Shown one piece after another: positions 55,227-63,402 of a stretch of DNA of 64,000 nucleotides. A program made the position numbers and the translations under genes. Position 1 is the first letter of the stretch, and the number at the start of each line of letters is the position of its first letter. Below the pieces are notes generated by a model. That model made no database searches, was not told the origin of the DNA, and saw nothing but the letters and a program-made list of their open reading frames with translations. This stretch comes from Alkalihalobacillus sp. BA299 (GTDB lineage: Bacteria > Bacillota > Bacilli > Bacillales > Bacillaceae_F), in NCBI RefSeq assembly GCF_017745675.1, contig NZ_JAFLJM010000003.1, forward strand, positions 1 through 64,000, given 5' to 3'.

Positions 55227-55694
55227 TTAAATCTTCAAAAATGTTTCTCTCGCTTTTTTCATCGCATTACATATTTGATCTTTATCTAAAGATAATTCCA
55301 TTAACCCAACTTGATCTTGATAAATATCCTCAGGAATTTCTTGTTTTATTTCATCTTCCAGGATATGATATACTGCTAACCCTAAAGCAACCCCAGCTAA
55401 TGGTCCTGCATATGTTGGATCTCCTACAGTTACAGTTTCAGCAAATATATCTGCACTATCTTCATCTGGTGAACCTAAAATAACGATTACATTATCATTT
55501 CCATATTTCTCAGCAGCTTTCTTCAATTCTTCTTGGACCACCTGGTCCATTGCACCTGCTGCTGTTCAAACAAAGCATTGGGTATCTTTATAAATAACTT
55601 CTGCTCCTATTCCTTTAATACATTCCTCAATAGCAGGAGCAGGAACTCCGTCTCTTTCCCCAAGAACAAACACCTTTTTACCCTTTAGACTCAT
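55227..55694 (-). CDS. grdA: Glycine/betaine reductase selenoprotein A (GrdA), copy 1
   Basis: A 155-residue selenoprotein whose selenocysteine carries the carboxymethyl group from protein B to protein C. The start at 55694 has GGAGG ahead. An in-frame TGA at 55568-55566 is residue 43 in CFVUTAAGAM, the known GrdA motif; a hairpin lies 16 bases behind it (55534-55549). The rest is full length and collinear with family members ([32 protein letters not shown]). An ORF caller sees only the part from M at 55550. Last gene of the operon, 47 bases after trxA. Very like copy 2 (about 15 differences in 155 by hand count). Confidence 0.96.
55534..55549 (-). promoter_or_regulatory. Bacterial SECIS hairpin of grdA copy 1
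   Basis: TGGACC-AGGT-GGTCCA on the minus strand: a perfect 6-bp stem and a 4-base loop with G second, 16 bases after TGA. Same hairpin occurs in copy 2. Confidence 0.75.
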
Positions 55695-55741
55695 TAAAAT
55701 CATCCTCCCTCAAATTTAGTTATCCATTAAAAATAGGTTTA

Positions 55742-56059
55742 TTAAATATTTTCTTTAATTAAGTTTTCAATGTCTTCTTTTGTAAGCTCCCCACCTGAAA
55801 TTCTTTTAACTTCCGCTCCATCTTTAAAGAGTAAAAAAGACGGTAAACCCATTACTCTATGGTTAATACAAACTCTACGATTTTCTGTGCTATTTAGCTT
55901 TACAATTTTAACCTCTTCATTGTATGTCCCTGCTAACGCTTCGACATCAGGCATTAATTTTAAGCAAGGTTGGCAGCTTGGCCCCCAAAAGTCAACAATT
56001 ACTGGCTTCTCTGAATTTAAAACCTCTGCTTCAAAGTTTTCTTTATTCACTTCAATCAT
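55742..56059 (-). CDS. trxA: Thioredoxin of the reductase operon
   Basis: 105 residues with a thioredoxin fold. The active site is W-G-P-S-C-Q-P-C (C29, C32), instead of the common WCGPC. The cis-proline region is MGLPSFLLFKDG. It starts at once behind grdC. Together with trxB it reduces selenoprotein A after each turnover. Atypical active sites are also described for the thioredoxins of Clostridium-type glycine reductase operons. Confidence 0.93.
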   Translation of the reverse strand: MIEVNKENFEAEVLNSEKPVIVDFWGPSCQPCLKLMPDVEALAGTYNEEVKIVKLNSTENRRVCINHRVMGLPSFLLFKDGAEVKRISGGELTKEDIENLIKENI

Positions 56060-57511
56060 TTACTCCACCCCTTCATTTTTTTCAATAATGAACGACATAC
56101 CGTCTGAAAGCGTAGTCATTTTCCCTAAGAATAAACTTCCTTTACCAACAAACATCGCATTTTCTATTTCACCATTCATGATCATTTCCCTAGCGTGACC
56201 GATAAACGGAATGGCTGATGCAATATGACCTTGAGTTGGAGAAAATCCTAACATCCCATGTTTTTCTTCAAATTGATCCATCTCAGTTCGATCAATTTCT
56301 TTTTTTAGTACAGCCATTCCAGCCAATGTACGATAGTTTGCTCTCGGAACATTTCCATTACCATTTGGTTCAGTTACATCTGGATTATGGAGTTCAACTG
56401 CATATTTATCAATATCCGTAATTTTCTTTCCTAGCTTTTCTAACGGTTGAACAACTAGAGCTTGGTAGATTGCTTGTGCCGATGAGCCGGCAGAAATATT
56501 ATGCTTTCCAAATGCATCTGTACGAATTCTTGGGCTTTTACCATCATCTTTTCCAATTACGATCGCTATAGCTCCCATCTGATCTTCTGTGATTGGCATA
56601 CCTTTAGACATATTTCCTGCATACTTCATTCCTAGTTTTGCAAGACATCCTCCACCAATTACTAAAACATTGTTATAAATACCTGATTGGACAAGACCTG
56701 AAGCAATACTAATCGCATGTGCTGGTGCACAACAAAACGATTTTACATCTGAACCAGAAGCATTAATACATCCTGCGTGTTCTGCTATTGATTTGGCCAT
56801 GTTACCACCGCCGCGTTGATAGCGATCGCCAACAGCTTCTTCATCGCACCCAATGACATAGTCGATTTGATGAGGTGCAACATCAAATGATTTAAGAGAA
56901 TGGCGCATCGCAACTATACCCGAGGCTTTATTGGCTAAATTTTCAAGCAGAATGTGTGCCGATAAGAATTTGTCCTCATCATGGCCTGCTTCAATGACAC
57001 CGATTAGCTGATCTTTATTCACATGTAGAGGTAAAGCATTTCCACTAGCTAACTTTTCTTCTATTACACTAATATTTACCCCATTTCCAATACTTTGGAG
57101 ATCTTCTTCAGTAATTAAAGGATGCTTTTCCAACTTAGCCTTAACTTGTTCAGCTACAAAGTTCTCTTCTAAGGAAATTAGGTTATACTTATCTGATAAT
57201 TTCAACCAACCATAAAATTCTTCTTCTGGTAGAATTTCACCCCAAGGGCTATTTCTTTCTGCACCTTCAAGCTTAGTATTTGTCCAAGGTCTTTCATATT
57301 CTTTTAATAGTTCAGGCCTCATATTTCCTATAAATACTTGGTTAGGAGGATAAGCCACTGCATCTTCAAAGCTTCTTAAATGACTTAACATTTTATCTAA
57401 TAACGCTTCATCTTTTTCTAATTCGCGAACTGGCTTAGACCCATGACGAACTAGGCTAGGGGTATGAGTAATTACAAATGATGCTCCTTTTACTACTGGT
57501 TTAGTCGTCAT
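56060..57511 (-). CDS. grdC: Glycine/sarcosine/betaine reductase component C, beta subunit
   Basis: 483 residues, FabH-like thiolase fold. Component C accepts the carboxymethyl-selenium group of protein A and turns it into an acetyl-thioester, released by phosphate as acetyl-phosphate. Visible are VDKDQ-type N-terminus marks, VIGCDEEAVGDRYQRGGGN, a double cysteine DVKSFCCAPAHAI and GGGCLAKLGMKYAGN. It sits between trxB (1 base ahead) and trxA. The alpha subunit GrdD, normally next to it, is missing. Confidence 0.94.
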   Translation of the reverse strand: MTTKPVVKGASFVITHTPSLVRHGSKPVRELEKDEALLDKMLSHLRSFEDAVAYPPNQVFIGNMRPELLKEYERPWTNTKLEGAERNSPWGEILPEEEFYGWLKLSDKYNLISLEENFVAEQVKAKLEKHPLITEEDLQSIGNGVNISVIEEKLASGNALPLHVNKDQLIGVIEAGHDEDKFLSAHILLENLANKASGIVAMRHSLKSFDVAPHQIDYVIGCDEEAVGDRYQRGGGNMAKSIAEHAGCINASGSDVKSFCCAPAHAISIASGLVQSGIYNNVLVIGGGCLAKLGMKYAGNMSKGMPITEDQMGAIAIVIGKDDGKSPRIRTDAFGKHNISAGSSAQAIYQALVVQPLEKLGKKITDIDKYAVELHNPDVTEPNGNGNVPRANYRTLAGMAVLKKEIDRTEMDQFEEKHGMLGFSPTQGHIASAIPFIGHAREMIMNGEIENAMFVGKGSLFLGKMTTLSDGMSFIIEKNEGVE

Positions 57512-57512
57512 A

Positions 57513-58469
57513 TTACACCTCCAAATTCATTTCTTTAAGTTCTTCTTCTAAATTTTCTACATAATGTTGTGAAGATATAGCTGCAATACTTCCATCACCT
57601 GTTGCTGTAATGACTTGACGAAGGGTCTTTTCATTCACATCACCTGAGGAAAAGATCCCTTTTACGCTAGTTTTCATATCCTCATCTACCAACACATAGC
57701 CATTTTCATTTGTTATCCCTAAATCCTTGACACAATCTGTTAATGGATCCATTCCAATGTATATAAACACTCCATTACACGGGAACTCTGTGATCTCACC
57801 AGTAACTGTATCTTTAATTAATACTCCAGAGACCATTCCGTCTCCGACAATTTCCTCTACCGTATGATTCCAAACAAATTCGATCTTCTCATTATCAAAA
57901 GCTCGCTTTTGAATAATTTTTTGAGCACGTAACTCTTCTCGTCTGTGAATAATTGTAACTTTCGAAGCAAAACGTGTTAGAAAAATGGCTTCTTCTACCG
58001 CCGAATCTCCACCACCAACGACAACTAATTCTTGATCTGCAAAAAATGCCCCGTCACAAACCGCACAATACGAAACGCCAAAGCCGGATAACTCCTTTTC
58101 ACCCGGTACGCCAAGGTGACGGTGTTCGGCACCTGTTGCAAGAATAACTGATTTTGTTTTATATTCTTTTCCGTCTACGATTACCGTTTTAAATGGGTAA
58201 CCGTCTTTTATTTGTTGAATCTCTCCACGAACATATTCCGCACCAAACTTTTTTGAATGTTCAAACATTTTTTGGGATAAGTCTGGGCCAAGAATAGTTT
58301 CAAATCCAGGGTAATTTTCTATATCTTCAGTTTTTGTCATTTGTCCACCCGGAAGACCTTTTTCTACCATCAAAGTTGACATCCGCGCACGTGATGTATA
58401 AACAGCTGCTGTCATGCCAGCTGGTCCTGCACCAGCAATAACTACATCGTATATTATTTCAGCAGTCAT
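57513..58469 (-). CDS. trxB: Thioredoxin reductase of the operon
   Basis: 318 residues. FAD site VIAGAGPAGMTAAVY, redox pair C135-x-x-C138 in YCAVCDG, NADPH site VVGGGDSAVEEA, and the C-terminal GIFSSGDV. It passes electrons from NADPH to the thioredoxin that feeds the reductase. Third-from-first spacing: four bases behind grdA copy 2, one base before grdC. Confidence 0.96.
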   Translation of the reverse strand: MTAEIIYDVVIAGAGPAGMTAAVYTSRARMSTLMVEKGLPGGQMTKTEDIENYPGFETILGPDLSQKMFEHSKKFGAEYVRGEIQQIKDGYPFKTVIVDGKEYKTKSVILATGAEHRHLGVPGEKELSGFGVSYCAVCDGAFFADQELVVVGGGDSAVEEAIFLTRFASKVTIIHRREELRAQKIIQKRAFDNEKIEFVWNHTVEEIVGDGMVSGVLIKDTVTGEITEFPCNGVFIYIGMDPLTDCVKDLGITNENGYVLVDEDMKTSVKGIFSSGDVNEKTLRQVITATGDGSIAAISSQHYVENLEEELKEMNLEV

Positions 58470-58472
58470 AAA

Positions 58473-58940
58473 TCACCCTCCTATCAAAAATTTTTCTCTT
58501 GCCTGCTTCATTGCGTTGCAGATTTTATCTTTATCAAGAGAAAGCTCCATTAATCCGACTTGATCTTGGTATATATCCTCAGGAATCTCTTGTTTAATTT
58601 CATCTTCCAAAATGTGATACACCGCTAACCCTAGAGCTACACCAGCTAATGGTCCAGCATATGTTGGATCTCCGACCGTTACTGTTTCTGCAAAAATATC
58701 TGCACTATCTTCATCTGGCGACCCTAAAAGAACGATTACATTCTCTTTCCCATGTTTCTCAGCAGCTTTCTTTAATTCTTCTTGGACCACCTGGTCCATT
58801 GCGCCTGCCGCTGTTCAAACGAAGCATTGAGTATCTTTATAAATGACTTCTGCTCCTATTGCTTTAATACATTCTTCAATGGCTGGTGCTGGTACACCAT
58901 CTCTTTCCCCAAGTACAAATAATTTTTTGTTTTCTAACAT
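58473..58940 (-). CDS. grdA: Glycine/betaine reductase selenoprotein A (GrdA), copy 2
   Basis: 155 residues from the ATG at 58940, TGA at 58817-58815 as residue 42 (CFVUTAAGAM). It differs from copy 1 at its first residues (MLENKKLFVLGERD) and at the end (KFLIGG), but is otherwise nearly the same, with many synonymous changes at DNA level. SECIS-like hairpin at 58783-58798. An ORF caller sees only the part from 58799. Stands in front of trxB, 14 bases after the selenoprotein B gene. Confidence 0.96.
58783..58798 (-). promoter_or_regulatory. Bacterial SECIS hairpin of grdA copy 2
   Basis: Identical stem and loop to copy 1 (TGGACC-AGGT-GGTCCA), 16 bases behind the TGA. Confidence 0.75.
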
Positions 58941-58954
58941 AAGTTCATCCTCCT

Positions 58955-60271
58955 TTAGATTTTTACTTCAAAGATCTGACTCGTTTCAATATTTGTCGTT
59001 AATGCTTCTAATGCAACTTCCACACGATGTCTTCTTAACTTCCACTGATCTTCTTCAGGTGTATTTGGATCACCTAATGGATAAGGGATTGAAATCGTTG
59101 GTACTATACGGTTTGACCCAACCGTTTCGGCAATGGAAACTAAGTTAGCCATTTGTACAATTGGGATATCTGCACGCTCAATTTCTTTAGTCATCGTTGC
59201 ACCGCAACGAGTACAAGTCCCTCAGGTGGATGTTAGAATAACAGCAGAAACATTTGCATCTTTTAGTTGTTGTGCAATTTCTGCACCCATTCGGCTCGCC
59301 TCTGCTTGGGTAGTCCCTGTACCAACAGTGGAATAAACGTACTCATGAACTTTTCCAATCTTTCCTTCATTCTCTAAACTCCGTAATGCGTCTAAAGGAA
59401 CGATTCGATTTGGATTTGAATTGGCTGCTGCTGGATCAAATCCCGCATGAATAGTCTCCCAGTCTCCTGCCTTTAATGCTTCCAAATCATCGATATTGTA
59501 TTTACCCCATTTCGTTGCAGAAGCAGATTGAATTCGATCAGGGTTTCCTACAGGAACGATCCCACCTGAATTTACTAGTGCAATTGTCGCTGTGCTTAAA
59601 TCTTCAATGGCTGGAGCAATTTGTACTCTTTCAATTACAGGCATAGGCATTTCTGTCTTATAATCTTCATTATTAAGTTTGCTTAACAGCATATTGATGG
59701 CCCGCTCTGCCCCAACATCTGTTGGTTCTTTAAATGTTTCTAGTCGCACACCACGAGGGAAGTAACCTTCTTCATTTGCAGATTTCAATTCTTCTCCTTG
59801 CAAAAGCTTTTTCGCAAAGGAAGCCATCTTTGGAACATCTTTACGCATAGCTGCAGCACTATTTCCACCAGGGAAAATATAAATTTCTTTATGGAACATT
59901 TCAACTGCAGGATTTTCTACATACATACTTGTTACAACTTGAACACCGTATTTTTCCTTTACTGCTTTACATATTTCACCGCAAGCTACGCCGTAACGTC
60001 CTGCCATAAATGCTGGACCAGCAATGAAAATATCAAACTCTTTATCTTCTAAAAACGATAAAATCCTTTCAATGGCTTCGTCTTTATTTGAACCCATAAA
60101 GTTATCACCACAAATAATCGTGTGCGTAACCTCTGCATCTGGTGCTAATAAAGAATTTAATAATAACCCAGGACCAATAGTGCCTTCACGGATTTCCGGT
60201 TGGAAGTCCGCTTTATCTTCGCCACCTATTTGGCCAAAAAATTGATTAATGTAATGAATGGCTTTCTTCAT
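58955..60271 (-). CDS. Selenoprotein B subunit of glycine/sarcosine/betaine reductase (GrdB/F/H type)
   Basis: 438 residues if the TGA at 59224-59222 is read as Sec (residue 350), in the motif STUGTCTRCGATMTKEIE, just that of GrdB-type proteins. The N-terminal part (MKKAIHYINQFFGQIGGEDK, GDNFMGSN, AGPAFMAGRYGVACGEIC) is typical. It binds the substrate with its partner at 60285-61592. With the BCCT transporter next to it, betaine (GrdH) or sarcosine (GrdF) is more likely than glycine; the sequence alone cannot settle it. An ORF caller reports it as two pieces. Confidence 0.93.
59195..59209 (-). promoter_or_regulatory. Bacterial SECIS hairpin of the selenoprotein B gene
   Basis: CGTTGC-GGT-GCAACG on the minus strand, perfect 6-bp stem with a GGT loop, 12 bases behind TGA; the fdhF element of E. 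coli lies at about 11. Confidence 0.75.
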
Positions 60272-60284
60272 TTAATTCCCCCCT

Positions 60285-61592
60285 TTAATATTCAACAACA
60301 GTTTTATAGTGGTTCCCTGAACTAGAGTCCGCACAGAATATTCCGTTATTTTCCATTTCAATAGAACCATCTTCTTTTACTGATCCTTCCCAGCCACCTG
60401 AGTTTCCATCTCTTGCTAATGCCTCAAGTTCTCCAATGACAATTTCCATTGGCTGAAGTTTAATATATTGGGAAACATTCCCAGTTGATACAATTGCATT
60501 AGCTTTATCAGATAAATCAACGAGAGGCTGTGACTTTCCATCTCGACCAGTACATTCATTTGTAATACCAACAACTTTAATTCCCGCATCTTCCAACTCA
60601 TTGTATACAAGAATAAAATCTGAATCTGGATTTCCGTATCCTTCTTCTGAAATAATAGCTCCACTAGCACCTAAAGAACTAGCTAATTGACGTACAAAGA
60701 GTGCTGAACGTTTCTTTTCTTCTAATTGAACATTTAAGTTTGAAACAATTACACCCAAGAAGTTGATGGTTTTTCCATGTTCACTAATCAGTCGTTTGAG
60801 TACTGCATTATTTACATGTTGATACGTTGATATTTTTGATGAAGATGGCATAAAACTTCCAGATATAATAGCTCCATCGAGTATTTCATTAGCTGACATG
60901 TATGTAGGAACCATTCGATTCGTATCCCATCCATACACCAGTGCGTTGTAACCGCTTTCAAGCATTTGCGATTGTAACTGTAAAACATAGACAACACTCG
61001 GTAGTTGTTTTTCTGCTTCACTTCTTTGATCTAGTGGTAAATGTTCATATAACTCAATCTCTTCAGGCTCTTTTTCTTTTACGCAGTTCCCTAAATACTC
61101 CGCCAATCGCATAGCCGTCCAACGAATTGCTTTATTTTTTTTCTGTTGTTCATTTCTCTCAAACTCTTCATTCGTATCTGCAACTAAACAAATATTAAGT
61201 AACTCAGAAAACATAGTTTGTTTTGCACCAGGACCACTCATATCTATTAAACCATCCTGAAATCCACCCCAATGTTTTCCTACCGCTAGTACGCAACTTC
61301 CTTTTAAAACATGAGTTCGGCCATTTCCAGCTTGAACAAGCTTATTGGTTACTCCTGGAAATAAGACACCACCTGATACTTTACATCTCGGTTCAACCGC
61401 TTCTTTAACTGGTGTAATACGAATTGGATCACCAGGTTTCGCTATTACTAGATCAGCACTTGTAATCCGATCATCTTCATAAACTACTTGTAAAGCTTCT
61501 TCTTTATTAATGGTTAAAACCCCATTATTATACGATGTCACATCTCCGAAGATAATATCGTTCACATAAAAATTACCTACTTCTAGTTTCAT
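60285..61592 (-). CDS. Component B alpha subunit of glycine/sarcosine/betaine reductase (GrdE/G/I type)
   Basis: 435 residues from the ATG at 61592 (GGAGGGG ahead; frame open to 61619). Clear family marks: FPGVTNKLVQAGNGRTHVLKGS, IDMSGPGAK, SEEGYGNPDSDFILVYN and NNGIFCADSSSGNHYK. GrdE is known to split itself at an Asn-Cys bond near residue 242 and form a pyruvoyl group; at that place this protein reads SGSFMPSSSK (244-253), without Asn-Cys. A GNC triplet occurs earlier (168-170). First gene of the operon. Confidence 0.92.
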   Translation of the reverse strand: MKLEVGNFYVNDIIFGDVTSYNNGVLTINKEEALQVVYEDDRITSADLVIAKPGDPIRITPVKEAVEPRCKVSGGVLFPGVTNKLVQAGNGRTHVLKGSCVLAVGKHWGGFQDGLIDMSGPGAKQTMFSELLNICLVADTNEEFERNEQQKKNKAIRWTAMRLAEYLGNCVKEKEPEEIELYEHLPLDQRSEAEKQLPSVVYVLQLQSQMLESGYNALVYGWDTNRMVPTYMSANEILDGAIISGSFMPSSSKISTYQHVNNAVLKRLISEHGKTINFLGVIVSNLNVQLEEKKRSALFVRQLASSLGASGAIISEEGYGNPDSDFILVYNELEDAGIKVVGITNECTGRDGKSQPLVDLSDKANAIVSTGNVSQYIKLQPMEIVIGELEALARDGNSGGWEGSVKEDGSIEMENNGIFCADSSSGNHYKTVVEY

Positions 61593-61611
61593 GTTTCCCC
61601 TCCTCTTTTTC

Positions 61612-61672
61612 ATAATCATGATTATTTCTGCGATGTTGATTACATTATAATTTTAATTTTCGGAAAAGTAAA
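61612..61672 (-). promoter_or_regulatory. Reductase operon promoter with dyad operator 1
   Basis: On the minus strand TTTACT (61672-61667), 17 bases, TATAAT (61649-61644). The perfect 14-bp palindrome ATAATCATGATTAT (61612-61625) lies some 20 bases after the -10, so a bound repressor would block transcription at or just after the start. Confidence 0.7.
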
Positions 61673-61709
61673 TATGTTTTTCACAAAAATATTTATAAAA
61701 TATTCTGAA

Positions 61710-61738
61710 TTGTTTTTTAATCATGATTATGATACAAT
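61710..61738 (+). promoter_or_regulatory. BCCT transporter promoter with dyad operator 2
   Basis: TTGTTT (61710-61715), 17-base spacer, TACAAT (61733-61738). The spacer is filled by TTAATCATGATTAT (61717-61730), a 13-of-14 match to operator 1. Confidence 0.7.
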
Positions 61739-61839
61739 CCTGATTGAACATAGTTATATCCTAAATTGAAAACGCTTACTAAGATAGGGAGGGTTGATTT
61801 TAAATGTAAGCAAAAATCTACTATATGAGGAGGAAAATT

Positions 61840-63387
61840 ATGATAGGAAAATTAAAAGATAATACTGTTTTATGTATTTCGCTTTTGATCACTAGTATAT
61901 TTGTTATTTTCGGTGTGTTTTTTAATGAATTGTTAGCTAAGTGGGTTGAATTCTTCTTAGGAACGACAGTTGAATACTTTGGATGGTTTTACCTTATAGC
62001 AACACTTGGCTTTCTGTTTATGGCTACTATTTTAATATTCTCACGGTTCGGAAAGATGCGCTTAGGAGAAGATACTGACAGACCAGCTTATGGAACTCTC
62101 TCTTGGATCTCTATGTTATTTAGTGCAGGAATGGGGATTGGACTTGTATTTTGGGGTGTAGCAGAGCCATTATTCCATTATGTTTCGCCACCATATGGCG
62201 AAGGGGGCACTACTGATGCAGCTAATACTGCAATGACCTATACGTATTTTCATTGGGGACTTCACCCATGGGCTATTTATACAATTATCGGATTAAGTCT
62301 GGCATTTTTCCAATATCGAAAAAAGCTTCCAGGGTTAATTAGTTCAACATTTTATCCAATTATCGGCGAACGAATACATGGGCCTATCGGAAAAACCATT
62401 GATATTCTAGCTATTTTTGCAACCGTTTTTGGAATTGCAACTTCTTTAGGCTTAGGAACGATGCAAATTGCTGGGGGCCTTAATTTCCTATTTAATATTC
62501 CTAATACGATTAATAGCCAAATCATCATTATTTGTGTCGTTACAGTTATCTTTGCAGGTTCTGCCTTTATAGGAATTAACAAAGGAATGAAAATTCTATC
62601 AAACTTCAATATACTGCTTGCTTTAGGTATAATGCTAACTTTAATGATCCTTGGTCCAACTGCACAGATTTTTAAAGTATTTACAAGTACGGTAGGAAGC
62701 TATTTAGACAATTTACTATTTATGAGCTTAAGAATGCGACCATTTGGTGATAATTCATGGATTACAGGCTGGACTCTATTTTATTGGGCATGGTGGATTG
62801 CTTGGGCTCCATTCGTTGGTAGTTTTATTGCGAAAATATCCAAAGGTAGAACGATCAAAGAATTTATTTTAGGAGTCTTATTTATCCCTACAGCAGGAAC
62901 TTTCGTATGGTTTTCTACCTTTGGTGGTACTAGCCTACACCTCGTTCATAATTTAGGAAATACAGCATTGGCAGATGCAGCCACTAACGACGTAACTTCA
63001 GCATTGTTTGCATTTTTACAATATTTCCCTCTTGGATCGATACTTAGTGTACTAGCTGTAATTTTAGTAGTAACTTTTTTTGTAACATCTGCCGACTCAG
63101 CTACATTTGTTTTATCTATTTTTAGTTCAAAAGGAAACCTTAATCCTTCTCGAAAAATCAAGTTAGTATGGGGTTTTATACTTTCACTAGTTTCTATTGT
63201 TTTACTGCTAAGTGGCAGTCTTAATACATTACAGTCCGCATCTATTGCAGCAGCCTTTCCATTTACAATCGTAATGTCAGTTATGTGTTTTGCATTATTA
63301 AAAGGGCTTATTAAAGAACACGCGCAAAAACCTACTTACAATATACAAGAACCTGTTATGACAGAAAATAAAAAAGATGTAATTTAA
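61840..63387 (+). CDS. BCCT-family betaine/carnitine/choline transporter
   Basis: 515 residues from the ATG at 61840 (GAGGAGG ahead). Twelve helices; the substrate motif WAWWIAWAPFVGSFIAKISKGR is the BCCT signature, and AGMGIGLVFWGVAEPLFHY and TSADSATFVLSIFSSKG are family marks. Most such proteins take up glycine betaine with Na+. Divergent from the reductase operon, so it probably supplies the substrate. It has only a short tail after the last helix, so osmosensing by a long C-terminal domain is unlikely. Confidence 0.95.
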   Translation: MIGKLKDNTVLCISLLITSIFVIFGVFFNELLAKWVEFFLGTTVEYFGWFYLIATLGFLFMATILIFSRFGKMRLGEDTDRPAYGTLSWISMLFSAGMGIGLVFWGVAEPLFHYVSPPYGEGGTTDAANTAMTYTYFHWGLHPWAIYTIIGLSLAFFQYRKKLPGLISSTFYPIIGERIHGPIGKTIDILAIFATVFGIATSLGLGTMQIAGGLNFLFNIPNTINSQIIIICVVTVIFAGSAFIGINKGMKILSNFNILLALGIMLTLMILGPTAQIFKVFTSTVGSYLDNLLFMSLRMRPFGDNSWITGWTLFYWAWWIAWAPFVGSFIAKISKGRTIKEFILGVLFIPTAGTFVWFSTFGGTSLHLVHNLGNTALADAATNDVTSALFAFLQYFPLGSILSVLAVILVVTFFVTSADSATFVLSIFSSKGNLNPSRKIKLVWGFILSLVSIVLLLSGSLNTLQSASIAAAFPFTIVMSVMCFALLKGLIKEHAQKPTYNIQEPVMTENKKDVI

Positions 63388-63402
63388 ATCCTAAAATATT
63401 AA

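Noticed and set aside
55551..55694. Region before the apparent grdA start taken as non-coding
   Set aside because: It encodes the N-terminal 43 codons including Sec; the start has a good ribosome site. The same holds for 58800-58940.
59222..59224. TGA splitting the component B gene into two frames, as in a pseudogene
   Set aside because: The sequence continues in the same frame with the exact GrdB selenocysteine motif and a hairpin follows; selB and tRNA-Sec are near. It is Sec, not a nonsense mutation.
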